Shown: piece after piece, positions 1 to 7,528 of the stretch
Numbering within the stretch: position 1 is the first letter of the stretch
Layout of the letters: each line of letters starts with the position of its first letter
DNA from: Rhizobium sp. Q54
GTDB lineage: Bacteria; Pseudomonadota; Alphaproteobacteria; Rhizobiales; Beijerinckiaceae
DNA length: 12,052 nt
NCBI GenBank assembly: GCA_945903655.1
Contig: CAMDOY010000080.1
Location: forward strand, 1-12,052
Direction: 5' to 3'
The notes under the pieces: model-generated
Databases searched by the model: none
Seen by the model: the letters and a program-made list of their open reading frames with translations, nothing else
What the model was told of the DNA's origin: nothing
Translations under genes and position numbers: made by a program

Positions 1-326
1 TTGGGATCCTGCAGATAGGCTTGCCGATAGGCTTCGCTCAATTCCCATTTGTTGAGATGATCAGGAAGGCCAAGCGTCATGTTGCGGCGGCGCCCGGCGA
101 AGACATTCATCAGGACACGAAACCCCGTCGGACACCCCTCGATATCGTCGAACACGACGCAGGGACCATTTTCGTGCCGCAACACGGCTTCAGCGGCCAG
201 TCCGATTTCGCGCTCCCAGGAGGCGCCCTTCACGACTCGCACCTCGCCAATACGCTCGGCCTCCAAAAGCCATTCCCTGAGGTCTTCGTAGACAATATGC
301 CCGGCCATGTTTGATGGACCCGTCAT
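1..326 (-). CDS. UbiD-family decarboxylase, N-terminal part (cut by the left window edge)
   Basis: This is the first 108 codons or so of a UbiD-family (de)carboxylase; the rest lies off the left edge, so the catalytic residues are not visible. The frame opens at the ATG at 326, five bases after a strong GGGGAGG Shine-Dalgarno (332-338). It reads VYEDLREWL, then KGASWEREIGLAAE, then GFRVLMNVFAGRRRNMTLG. By eye about half of its residues match the N-terminus of the complete UbiD protein at 5017-6495, so the two are paralogues. Family members are cytoplasmic and use prenylated FMN to remove or add a carboxyl group on aromatic or alpha,beta-unsaturated acids. It is transcribed away from the binding-protein gene at 632. 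The family assignment is firm; the substrate is unknown. Confidence 0.88.
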   Translation of the reverse strand, partial: MTGPSNMAGHIVYEDLREWLLEAERIGEVRVVKGASWEREIGLAAEAVLRHENGPCVVFDDIEGCPTGFRVLMNVFAGRRRNMTLGLPDHLNKWELSEAYRQAYLQDP

Positions 327-631
327 TCGCGCCTCCCCTGTTTCATAAGCCCAACGTAGCGTTCCCTGAGCCTCTGTCTGAAAGAAATTTCACCTAAAAG
401 CCGTTCTTTTGCAAATCGCTTATCCAGCAAGGTCGCGCTCACCGTCCAAAACCAAACAAAAAGGCGCCAAGGGCCACTCCGGGGAAACAACACCGAGTAG
501 CCGCCCTCCTCAAGCCGACGAAAGCCCCTACACGTCAACGGCATCTCCTAATCCGGACGATGGACTTGCTAGAACCTTCTACCCAAGTGTACATAGAGAC
601 TCAGATAAAACCTATAAAAAGGGAGGGTAGC
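327..631. promoter_or_regulatory. Divergent intergenic region between the left-edge ubiD and the plus-strand binding protein
   Basis: This gap of about 305 bases separates two genes transcribed away from each other, so it should hold both promoters. A candidate plus-strand promoter is TTGCTA (566-571), 18 bases, then TACATA (590-595), about 36 bases before the start at 632. It is a mediocre match to the sigma-70 consensus. A small dyad, TGAAA-GAAA-TTTCA (379-392), lies in the half nearer the minus-strand gene and could be an operator. I see no convincing protein-coding gene and no regulator gene here. Both site assignments are weak pattern matches. Confidence 0.35.
621..626 (+). promoter_or_regulatory. 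Shine-Dalgarno site that sets the start of the binding protein at 632
   Basis: GGGAGG lies five bases before the ATG at 632. This favours 632 over the in-frame ATG at 560, which would add 24 residues ahead of the signal peptide. The same GGGAGG core precedes most genes in the window. Confidence 0.75.
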
Positions 632-1648
632 ATGCGGTCGGTTCCAGTCGGGCTCCTGGTGGCTTTTGGTTTGGCGCTGGCCTCTCCCTCGCATGCGCAG
701 ACGGAGCAGGAGTTTTTCAAAGGAAAAACCATCCGTTTTGTTTTGGGTGCAGCGCCTGGTCAGGAATATGATCTGTGGGCGCGTTTGATGGCGCGGCACT
801 TCCCGCGCAACATCCCGGGCAATCCAAGTTTTGTTGTCGAAAACATGCCAGGCGCAGGATTTATCACCGCCACTAACTGGCTCTACAACAGGGCGCCGCG
901 TGATGGCTCGGTTTGGGGCATGGCGAACCACAATGTCGCGGACCAGGCGCTCTCCAAGATGCCCAATGTTCTCTATGATCCCGCCAAGTTCAACTGGATC
1001 GGCACCCCCGAATATACAAATCGAGGGTGTTTCGCGGTGAGTTCTGCCAGAGCGAAAAGCGCCAATGACCTCTTTCACACCGAAATGATTGTGGGCGGCA
1101 CGGGCGCAGGGTCGCCAGTCACGCAGACGCCCCGGCTCATGGCGAATTTACTCGGCATGAAAATGAAGCTCGTTGAAGGCTATTCTAAACCACAGGACGC
1201 CATCCTCGCCATGGAACGAGGTGAGCTTGAAGGGGTCTGTCAAACGATCCAGTCATTCCGCCAAGCGCGTCCCGGTTGGTTCGAGAACGGAAAGGCCTTC
1301 GTTGTCTTCATTACCGAGCGCGCACGGGTGCCGGAAATCGATGCGCCCTCCATCTTTGAATTCACCACCACCGATGAGCAACGGGAGATCATCTCTTATT
1401 ACAACTCAAGCGCAGAACTTGGGCGCCCCATCATGTTGCCGCCCGATGTGCCTCCAGCCCGCGTGAAGATGCTAAGGGAGGCCTTTATGGAGACAATGAA
1501 AGATCCTGAATTTCTTCAGGACGCGAAGCAACTCAACTATACCGTAACCGCAAGATCGGGCGAGGTGCTTGCTGCGATCATCGAGGGCACCATGAAGACT
1601 CCGCCACACCTCATCGAGAAGACAGCCAAATTGACTGGCGCTCCCTAG
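632..1648 (+). CDS. Bug/TctC-family periplasmic solute-binding protein
   Basis: This 338-residue protein matches the extracytoplasmic binding component (Bug family) of tripartite tricarboxylate transporters, which bind organic or aromatic carboxylates in the periplasm. A signal peptide is clear: a hydrophobic stretch VGLLVAFGLALA, then a likely cut after SHA (residues 20-22). The mature start, KGKTIRFVLGAAPGQEYD, matches the usual family opening that forms the first ligand-binding loop. ENMPGAGFITATNWLYN and APRDGSVWGM are further family signatures. It belongs to the subgroup with NIPGNPSFVVENMPGAG-type sequence and differs from the second Bug protein at 6543-7502. No TctA or TctB membrane gene is adjacent. 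It stands alone on the plus strand, divergent from the left-edge ubiD and convergent with the main operon. The ligand is unknown. Confidence 0.9.
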   Translation: MRSVPVGLLVAFGLALASPSHAQTEQEFFKGKTIRFVLGAAPGQEYDLWARLMARHFPRNIPGNPSFVVENMPGAGFITATNWLYNRAPRDGSVWGMANHNVADQALSKMPNVLYDPAKFNWIGTPEYTNRGCFAVSSARAKSANDLFHTEMIVGGTGAGSPVTQTPRLMANLLGMKMKLVEGYSKPQDAILAMERGELEGVCQTIQSFRQARPGWFENGKAFVVFITERARVPEIDAPSIFEFTTTDEQREIISYYNSSAELGRPIMLPPDVPPARVKMLREAFMETMKDPEFLQDAKQLNYTVTARSGEVLAAIIEGTMKTPPHLIEKTAKLTGAP

Positions 1649-1652
1649 GCTT

Positions 1653-1679
1653 CCCTGACGCGAAGCGCCCGCGTCAGGG
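1653..1679. terminator. Hairpin between convergent genes, probably a terminator
   Basis: CCCTGACGCG (1653-1662) and CGCGTCAGGG (1670-1679) form a perfect 10-bp stem with a 7-base loop, four bases after the stop of the plus-strand binding protein. It also lies about 50 bases beyond the stop of the minus-strand operon's last gene, so it could end transcription from both sides. No clean T-run follows on either strand, so intrinsic termination is plausible but not certain. Confidence 0.55.
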
Positions 1680-1727
1680 TCTGGTTCAATCAGGACTGCT
1701 TGAGCCTGCATCGTCCGCAGATCTGTC

Positions 1728-2738
1728 TTATGGCTTCATACGCTGTTGTGCGGCCTTGATGAAAGATAGGTCGATTGCATCACTCACCTTGACAGCGCTT
1801 TCAATCTGTCCGCGCGCCTTGAAGAATGCAAAGTCGCTTTCCAGTGCGTCGAGATTGAGATTACCTTCGGGATCAATGCCATTCGCGCGCATCCGCTTGA
1901 GGAGCGCCACGTTTTTAATGCTGCTACGTTCGGCCAGCAGACTTACGATTTCTTCAGCGCCGGGACCTGTTAAAAACCCATCCTTTCGCGCAGCTAAATA
2001 GGCGCTGGTGGCGCGCAGATAGGCTTGCAGAAACTTGATACCCAGTTCCCTCTTCTGGTCGCCAAAACTATTGGCGAACATCATAACAGAGGTTTCCTGG
2101 TTCGGATAATATTCTCCCACCATCATCAGTGGTCGCGCCACACCCTTGTCGGCCGAAAGTGTCGCAAAAGGCTCGCCGGTCAAGGCTGCGTCAATCGCCT
2201 TGTTTTGAAAGGCGATGACATGATCAGGAAAACCGGCGTAGAGTTTCTCCACATCATCGAATGTGTACCCCACGCTTCGCATCGCCCGATCCAGCGAGGC
2301 GGCTTCCGAACTCGCGAACGCAGTGATGGCGAAAGTCTTGCCCTTCAGGTCCTTCAAGGACTTCACTTGGCCGGACTCAAGGAGATCGGCTCGCACCATG
2401 ACGGATTGGCCGACGCCCGGCGAATTGCGCAGAGCGTCCGCGACAATCTTGACGCCCATGCCACGACCCACGGCATTATAAAGAGCTGAGGATGCGGCGC
2501 CGATCCCTATATCCAGCCCCCCTGTGGCGATGGAGGGAATCATTTTCGCGCCGGAATCGAAGATGATGAAATCAGCCTCAATACCGGCTTCCTTCAGATA
2601 GCCTTTCCCATCGGCGACCAGAGAAATGAAGGCGCTTGCGCCGTTCAATATGCCTATTTTCACCTTCTCAAGCGCGAAGGCGGTGGTCGATGTGAATGCG
2701 AAACTGGTGACAAGTACGGCTCTTAGTATGGCCTTCAT
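1728..2738 (-). CDS. ABC transporter substrate-binding protein, NitT/TauT (NMT1/SsuA-like) type
   Basis: This 336-residue protein has a signal peptide (MKAILRAVLV..., likely cut after AFA at residues 20-22). The mature part begins KVKIGILNGASAFISLVADGKGYLKEAGIEADF, the usual opening of the NMT1/SsuA/TauA class of periplasmic binding proteins. GGLDIGIGAASSALYNA and the later FQNKAIDAALTGEPFA are the family's ligand-cleft segments. Relatives bind sulfonates, nitrate, pyrimidine precursors or aromatic acids such as phthalates. It is the last gene of the minus-strand operon, with only 14 bases between the CoA-transferase stop and its ATG; that gap contains its GGGAGG ribosome-binding site. No ABC permease or ATPase gene is in the window, so it must use components encoded elsewhere or have another role. 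The ligand cannot be read from sequence. Confidence 0.87.
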   Translation of the reverse strand: MKAILRAVLVTSFAFTSTTAFALEKVKIGILNGASAFISLVADGKGYLKEAGIEADFIIFDSGAKMIPSIATGGLDIGIGAASSALYNAVGRGMGVKIVADALRNSPGVGQSVMVRADLLESGQVKSLKDLKGKTFAITAFASSEAASLDRAMRSVGYTFDDVEKLYAGFPDHVIAFQNKAIDAALTGEPFATLSADKGVARPLMMVGEYYPNQETSVMMFANSFGDQKRELGIKFLQAYLRATSAYLAARKDGFLTGPGAEEIVSLLAERSSIKNVALLKRMRANGIDPEGNLNLDALESDFAFFKARGQIESAVKVSDAIDLSFIKAAQQRMKP

Positions 2739-2752
2739 AATTCACCCTCCCT

Positions 2753-3940
2753 TTAGATGATGGACTTTTCCCTCATGTAATCGATTTGCTCCTGCGAATA
2801 ACCGAGCTCCTCGAGTATATCTGCGGAATGCTCTCCAGTGTCGGGGGGTGGCGCAATATCGAGACGCGACCCATTGATCCATATGGGCGAGCGAAGCGCG
2901 GTCATCTCGCCATATTTGGCATGACTGATCTTCTGAAATGTCCCCATATGCTGCACTTGCGGGTCATCCTGGACTTCATCGATTCGATTCACTGGCGCAA
3001 AAGGCACATCGAATTCGGTAAACCTCTGTTCCCAATAATGGCGCGGATGCGTTTCGACGACCCCCATCAGCGCCTTGTAGAGCGCGGGATAATTGTCGAT
3101 GCGTTTCATGCGGCTGTTGAAGCGATCATCAGCGCCCAAGGTCGTTTGCGCATCCATCGCAGCGACGCAGTTGAGCCAGAACTTCTCCGGAACGGACAAA
3201 TGCACCGTGATGAGTTTGTCATCGGAGCAACGGAAAGCGTAGCAATGCGAAGCAGCCACCCGTGAGGTTGGCGCATAAACCACATTGAGTTGTGTATAAT
3301 AGGCATGGGGATCTGGAATGAGCGAAATGGCCGATTCCAACATGTTCACTTCCACGCGCTGTGCTTCTCCCGTCACATGCCGCGCATGAAGGGCTGCAAG
3401 CATCCCTGTGCAGGCATACATCCCCGTCACGTTATCAGCCATCGTGGGGCCCATGAGTTCGGGGCGATCAGGCTCCAGCATCAGGCTCGCGATGCCGCTC
3501 AGGGCGATGCCGACCGTGTCATAGGCCGGTCGATTTTTATAGGGTCCGCTTGTTCCAAATCCAGTTATGGAACAGTGAATGATCTTCGGGTTTAATTCCT
3601 TGAGGCGATCGGCGCTGAACCCTAGCTTATCCATCACGCCAGGGCGATAGTTCTCAAGCACGATGTCGGCGCGGGCGACGAGTTTTTCGAGCACCGCCTT
3701 GCCGCTTTGCGTGGTGAGATCGAGTTTCAGGCTTCTCTTGTTGTGATTATAGGCGATGAAATTCGGACCATAATCACCGCCTATGGTGTGACGGAACGGG
3801 TCGCCACCCCTCGGATTTTCTACCTTGATGACCTGAGCCCCCATATCGGCGAGCATCATGGCGGCGAGGGGCGCAGTGATCATGGTGCCAAGTTCAATGA
3901 TGACGACATTGGACAAGGCGCCGTTTTTGGGAACCGACAT
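2753..3940 (-). CDS. Class III (CaiB/BaiF family) CoA-transferase
   Basis: This 395-residue protein has the standard length for a family III acyl-CoA:carboxylate CoA-transferase, which moves CoA between carboxylic acids by a ping-pong mechanism through an aspartyl-CoA intermediate. Visible signatures are VVIIELGTMITAPLAAMMLADMGA (residues 12-35), VIKVENPRGGDPFR (37-50), NKRSLKLDL (67-75), ADIVLENYRPGVMDKLG (91-107), ITGFGTSGPY and PAYD (near 125-141). The catalytic aspartate is D169 in GPTMADNVTG, which matches Asp169 of formyl-CoA transferase as I recall it. The C-terminus carries the usual HPRHYWEQRF and VPFAPVN segments. It probably activates the pathway's carboxylic acid without ATP. It sits 71 bases after the crotonase and 14 bases before the ABC binding protein. 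The CoA donor and acceptor are not identifiable. Confidence 0.92.
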   Translation of the reverse strand: MSVPKNGALSNVVIIELGTMITAPLAAMMLADMGAQVIKVENPRGGDPFRHTIGGDYGPNFIAYNHNKRSLKLDLTTQSGKAVLEKLVARADIVLENYRPGVMDKLGFSADRLKELNPKIIHCSITGFGTSGPYKNRPAYDTVGIALSGIASLMLEPDRPELMGPTMADNVTGMYACTGMLAALHARHVTGEAQRVEVNMLESAISLIPDPHAYYTQLNVVYAPTSRVAASHCYAFRCSDDKLITVHLSVPEKFWLNCVAAMDAQTTLGADDRFNSRMKRIDNYPALYKALMGVVETHPRHYWEQRFTEFDVPFAPVNRIDEVQDDPQVQHMGTFQKISHAKYGEMTALRSPIWINGSRLDIAPPPDTGEHSADILEELGYSQEQIDYMREKSII

Positions 3941-3977
3941 TTTTGACTCTCTTCGCGGTTTTCAGGGCCGAATGTCG

Positions 3978-4002
3978 AAGGCCGGGCGCGTGGCCCGGCC
4001 TT
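3978..4002 (-). other. Perfect hairpin between the crotonase and CoA-transferase genes
   Basis: AAGGCCGGGC (3978-3987) and GCCCGGCCTT (3993-4002) form a perfect, very G+C-rich 10-bp stem with a 5-base loop. It lies nine bases after the crotonase stop, inside the operon. No T-run follows on the minus strand, and the downstream genes are co-oriented. It may therefore protect the upstream mRNA from 3' decay, mark a processing site, or lower expression of the last two genes, rather than fully terminate transcription. The role is inferred. Confidence 0.5.
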
Positions 4003-4011
4003 GAATGATGA

Positions 4012-4833
4012 TCACACCTTGTAGGGACCAAGCCCCGGACGATAAGATTTCTCGTCAAGAAACTTGTTGAGCCCTACGCGTCCACCGATTTCCTGATCCA
4101 TCCGGGCCAAAGAATCCTGCTTGACTGCGAGATAGTCACGCGCGTTCTCCACATCCATATTCTTGACCGCCCGTATGGCCTCTTTCGTGTAGCGCACGAC
4201 ATTCGGGTTAAGCTTCATCAGGCCCTGAGCGAGTTCGAGGGTCTCGGCGCGGAGCCTGTCGGCGGGAACGGCGCTGTTGATGAGGCCAATCTCCTCGGCG
4301 CGCTTGCCGTTGAAGGTGTTGCCAGTCGCGGCATAATACATGGCGTGCCGTGGCATCAACATTTGCGCGACATTCCATGAGACGACACCGCCGGGAATGA
4401 TGCCCCAATTCACTTCCGACAGACCAAAGGTCGCCTCTTCATCTGCAATGGCGAAATCGCAGGCGCAGAGCTGGGTGAAAGCGCCGCCAAAGCAAAAACC
4501 GTTCACCATGGCGATGGTCGGCTTGGGGAAACGCGAAAGCAATTCCCACCGCCAGTGATGGCTGGCGAGTCCGGCGCGGCGGCGCTCGACGGGATTGTTG
4601 TCGTTCTCGCGAAAATAGGCTTTCAGATCCTGCCCGGCGCAGAAAGCGTTTCCAGCGCCTGTGAGAACAAGGACCTTTGTCTCTTTATCGACCGCCAGAT
4701 GGGTGAGCGCATCCTCCATATCGAAGTGCACGCCTGGGCTCATGGCGTTACGCTTCTCCGGGCGGTTGATGCTGAGCCAGGTGATCCCGTCCTCGTTCTC
4801 TATTTTGATATTATCATATGCCTTATATGCCAT
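4012..4833 (-). CDS. Enoyl-CoA hydratase/isomerase family protein, closest to hydroxycinnamoyl-CoA hydratase/lyase
   Basis: This is a 273-residue crotonase-fold protein. It resembles the hydroxycinnamoyl-CoA (feruloyl-CoA) hydratase/lyase, HCHL, more than ordinary enoyl-CoA hydratases. Shared features are NRPEKRNAMSP (23-33), LVLTGAG (55-61), AGQDLKAYFRE (66-76), KPTIAMVNGFCFGGAF (104-119), EATFGLSEVNWGIIPGG (133-149) and a C-terminus FLDEKSYRPGLGPYK. HCHL, from memory, is 276 residues. HCHLs hydrate the side chain and release an aldehyde plus acetyl-CoA. Relative to Pseudomonas HCHL, E140 (Glu143) and Y73 (Tyr75) are kept, but Ser123 is T120, Met70 is Q68 and Tyr239 is A236. A phenolic substrate is therefore doubtful. 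The ATG at 4833 follows an AGAAGGAAA ribosome-binding site; an in-frame GTG at 4926 would add 31 unrelated residues. The 183-base gap before it is the longest in the operon and could hold a second promoter, though I see none. Confidence 0.85.
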   Translation of the reverse strand: MAYKAYDNIKIENEDGITWLSINRPEKRNAMSPGVHFDMEDALTHLAVDKETKVLVLTGAGNAFCAGQDLKAYFRENDNNPVERRRAGLASHHWRWELLSRFPKPTIAMVNGFCFGGAFTQLCACDFAIADEEATFGLSEVNWGIIPGGVVSWNVAQMLMPRHAMYYAATGNTFNGKRAEEIGLINSAVPADRLRAETLELAQGLMKLNPNVVRYTKEAIRAVKNMDVENARDYLAVKQDSLARMDQEIGGRVGLNKFLDEKSYRPGLGPYKV

Positions 4834-5016
4834 TGTACGTTTCCTTCTGGTCAGTTTCTTGTTTGCTTTGATCGAGACGCCGCCCGAGCCATCCCGAATC
4901 TGCCCTAAGCGCCAACTGATTTCCACCCTTTAGATGGTTTGAATTCGACTTTTATCTCCTTCAATGCCGCCAAACTTCGAGAAGCTGAGGTCGGTGGGAG
5001 CTGCTATTCAATGCCA

Positions 5017-6495
5017 TTATTCCAGCAACCAGCCGAATTTTTGCCGCGCCCTTTGCGCCGCTTCTGCTGACGCTTTCACAGGCGCCGGGAAGTCGTTGCG
5101 CCAACTATAGGGTCGGCATGCATTGATGATCATTCGTGAACTCGTCACCTTGCCCCTTGCTCGGTCTGCAGGATCCACGCGGGGATCGGCGGGTGAATTC
5201 CAGGCGCCGCGAATGAAGTCTATGTCTTGAACCGGGTCGGCGCGTGTCAAGGCCGCCCAGATGAGTTCATGGAGGTCGGTGACGTCGATATCATCATCCA
5301 CGACGATGACCCATCGTCCGCCATATGCGCCCACATAACATTGTGAGGCGATATGGCCGGCCTGCACGGCGTGGCCATCGAAGCGTTGTTTGATCGATAC
5401 GCCATAGAGAAGCCGAGAACCGCCACATTCATGGGCCCAAACAGCCTTCACATCGGGAACGCCGGCGGCTGTCATGTTTTGTTTGAGCAAGGCCGAGCGG
5501 GTGATCGCGCGATAGCGTGAATACTCATCAGGCAGGCTTTGAGGGACAAAACCCAGGAGAATGGGATCATTGCGATAATAAATGGCCGATATCTCGCACA
5601 AGGGACGCTTGCGCCCTTTCTCCGTATAGGTTCCCGTCCAATCACCGAATGGTCCCTCCGGAACAAGGGTGTCAGGATATACGAAACCTTCCAGCACGAT
5701 CTCGGCGTTGGCGGGGAAGGGAAGTCCCGTGATGCGCCCACGCACCAGTTCAAGAGGCTTGCCGCGCATGCCGCCAGCCACATCAAATTCGCTGACGCCA
5801 TCGGGCACTTCCGTGCCGCCTAATAGAAAGGTCAGGGGAACGCCGCCAAGAACAAGCACGACCGGCATTTTCTCGCCGCGCTCAACATATTTGTCATGAT
5901 GCAAGCGGCCGTGTTTTCCAGGCGCCGCATTGTAGGTCACATTTTTGGCGTCATGGAGCATGATCCTGTAGGTGCCCAGATTGAGCTCACCTGTGTCTGG
6001 ATCCTGAGTCACATTATATGATCCGGTGCCGAGGTAACGGCCCCCATCTCCAGAATGCCAGATGGGCGTTGGAAAAATTTCCAGATCCACATCCACGCCG
6101 GTCAGGACATTGTCAAAGATGGGGCCGGTTTCAACAAAGACCGGCGGAATGATGCGGTCGGTGTCCCAGGCATTGGCGAAAGCGTCGCTTAATTGAACCT
6201 TGTCTAGATCGGAGCGGAAGCCAAGCGTCATGTTCTTCCGCTTGCCCCCAAAAATATTGGCGAGCACACGAAATCCCCTCTGGATTCCCGGAATATCTTC
6301 GAAGAGGACAGCGGGCGCAGTGTCGGAATGACTGACGAGTTCGGTTGCAAGCCCTATCTCCTCCTGCCACGAAGCGCCGCGCACAATCTTCACTTCGTTG
6401 AAGAGTTCTGCTTCAGCAAGCCATTCGCGAAGATCGTCGTAGACCAGGCGCATGCCCTCATTCTGCGTTTCCACTGCGGCCTTTTTATTCGACAT
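5017..6495 (-). CDS. UbiD-family prFMN-dependent decarboxylase
   Basis: This 492-residue protein has full length for the UbiD family, cytoplasmic enzymes that (de)carboxylate aromatic or alpha,beta-unsaturated acids with prenylated FMN. An N-terminal domain (16-110) contains YDDLREWL and GFRVLANIFGGKRKNMTLG. The central cofactor-binding part contains SYNVTQDPDTGELNLGTYRIMLHD (159-182) and LPFPANAEIVLEGFVYP. The expected catalytic triad is visible as R177 in GTYR, E280 and D285 in PEGPFGDWTG. The C-terminal domain has VVDDDIDVTDLHELIWA and TSSRMIINACRPYSW. The enzyme needs prFMN made by a UbiX-type prenyltransferase, which is absent here. The start is the ATG at 6495, seven bases after AGGGGA; an upstream TTG at 6546 would overlap the previous gene and has no better signal. 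The paralogue at 1-326 and the remnant at 8759-8896 are further copies. The substrate is unknown. Confidence 0.93.
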   Translation of the reverse strand: MSNKKAAVETQNEGMRLVYDDLREWLAEAELFNEVKIVRGASWQEEIGLATELVSHSDTAPAVLFEDIPGIQRGFRVLANIFGGKRKNMTLGFRSDLDKVQLSDAFANAWDTDRIIPPVFVETGPIFDNVLTGVDVDLEIFPTPIWHSGDGGRYLGTGSYNVTQDPDTGELNLGTYRIMLHDAKNVTYNAAPGKHGRLHHDKYVERGEKMPVVLVLGGVPLTFLLGGTEVPDGVSEFDVAGGMRGKPLELVRGRITGLPFPANAEIVLEGFVYPDTLVPEGPFGDWTGTYTEKGRKRPLCEISAIYYRNDPILLGFVPQSLPDEYSRYRAITRSALLKQNMTAAGVPDVKAVWAHECGGSRLLYGVSIKQRFDGHAVQAGHIASQCYVGAYGGRWVIVVDDDIDVTDLHELIWAALTRADPVQDIDFIRGAWNSPADPRVDPADRARGKVTSSRMIINACRPYSWRNDFPAPVKASAEAAQRARQKFGWLLE

Positions 6496-6542
6496 CCAAA
6501 ATCCCCTGACTGCTTGACCCGGCGCATTTTCGCCAGTTTTTT

Positions 6543-7502
6543 TCAAAAAGTGACGCCCGTTTTCTTGATGATGGGCGTCCAGCGCTCGCGTTCCTGCTTG
6601 ATAAAAGACTTGAAGGGCTCCTGTCCGGGCTCGCCAATGTTCAAGCCAAAGCGTTCAAGATCCTTGATGAAGGCCGGGTCTTGTTGCGCAGCGGTCACAG
6701 CCTGCTGCAAGCGCCCAAGAATGGGTGGGGGCGTCTGGGCAGATGCAAAGAGTCCGAACCACACTTCTGTCTTGACATTCGGATAGCCTGCCTCACCCAT
6801 GGTCACCACATCGGGTAGCAGCGGCGAGCGTTGATCGGAGGTCACGCCAAGCGCCTTCACCATGCCGGATTTGATCAAGGGTTCGAGAATGGCCACGTCG
6901 CCAAAGATCATGTCAATCTGACCGTTGCTAACGTCCAGCACAGAGTTGGATGTGCTTTTGTAAGGCACGTGAATCAGTTCAATGCCCGCTTCCTGCTGAA
7001 ACAGCTCTCCAGCCAGATGGGTCAAGGTGCCGGCTCCAGCGGAGCCGAAGGATCCCTTCTGTGGCAAGCCCTTGAAATGCGCGACCAGCTCCTTGACGGA
7101 GCCCGCCTTCAGCGAGGGGCGCATCGCCAGAACCTCGGGCGAACGCCAGATCATCCCAAGCGGCGCAAAGTCCCGATCCACGTTGTAACTCACCTCCTTG
7201 GCGGCAGGCACCAGCACAATCGGGGCGATGCCGCCGACCAGCAAACTATAGCCATCCGGTTTTCCGGTTGCGACCCTTTGCGCTCCTATCACGCCGCCCG
7301 CCCCTGGGATGTTTTCAATCACCACCGCTTGACCGAGTTGTTTACGCAGTGGTTCCGATATCAAACGACCCGCAATATCAGCCGGACCACCTGCGCTGAA
7401 AGGCACGATGAACCGTATTTCACGGTTGGGATAGTCCTGCGCCTGCGCAGCGGTGACGCTCATCATCAAGGATATGACTAGTGCCGTATGTTTGCATCCC
7501 AT
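6543..7502 (-). CDS. Bug/TctC-family periplasmic solute-binding protein (operon copy)
   Basis: This 319-residue protein has the typical length for Bug receptors. A signal peptide covers residues 1-21 (hydrophobic TALVISLMMSV, cut after AQA). The mature protein begins YPNREIRFIVPFSAGGPADIAGR, the classic Bug opening. VVIENIPGAGGVIGAQRVA, KPDGYSLLVG, LIHVPYKSTSNSVLDVSNGQIDMIFGD and VMTMGEAGYP-like sequence near residue 232 follow in the usual order. Such proteins hand carboxylates to a TctA/TctB permease or signal to sensor kinases; no TctA or TctB gene is in the window. It starts 26 bases after the dehydrogenase stop with a strong GGGGAGGGG ribosome-binding site, and ends 47 bases before the UbiD start, consistent with an operon. 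The ligand is probably the compound degraded by the flanking enzymes, which is inference. Confidence 0.92.
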   Translation of the reverse strand: MGCKHTALVISLMMSVTAAQAQDYPNREIRFIVPFSAGGPADIAGRLISEPLRKQLGQAVVIENIPGAGGVIGAQRVATGKPDGYSLLVGGIAPIVLVPAAKEVSYNVDRDFAPLGMIWRSPEVLAMRPSLKAGSVKELVAHFKGLPQKGSFGSAGAGTLTHLAGELFQQEAGIELIHVPYKSTSNSVLDVSNGQIDMIFGDVAILEPLIKSGMVKALGVTSDQRSPLLPDVVTMGEAGYPNVKTEVWFGLFASAQTPPPILGRLQQAVTAAQQDPAFIKDLERFGLNIGEPGQEPFKSFIKQERERWTPIIKKTGVTF

Positions 7503-7528
7503 GGCGCACCCCTCCCCTTTATACTAGA

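Noticed and set aside
323..544. A 73-codon minus-strand frame whose stop overlaps the left-edge ubiD start as ATGA
   Set aside because: The overlap mimics translational coupling, but the GGAG before its ATG has no spacing, the residue composition is atypical and I see no family resemblance. The region is better read as a divergent promoter region.
560..631. Longer start for the plus-strand Bug protein
   Set aside because: The extra 24 residues precede a normal signal peptide and lack a ribosome-binding site, whereas the ATG at 632 has GGGAGG at five bases.
569..1078. Long minus-strand frame (169 codons) opposite the Bug protein
   Set aside because: It lies antisense to a clear family member with a signal peptide, and its own translation is rich in arginine and histidine with no recognisable motif.
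4834..4926. N-terminal extension of the crotonase from a GTG at 4926
   Set aside because: The 31 added residues match nothing in the family, and the ATG at 4833 gives the family's usual length with a good ribosome-binding site.
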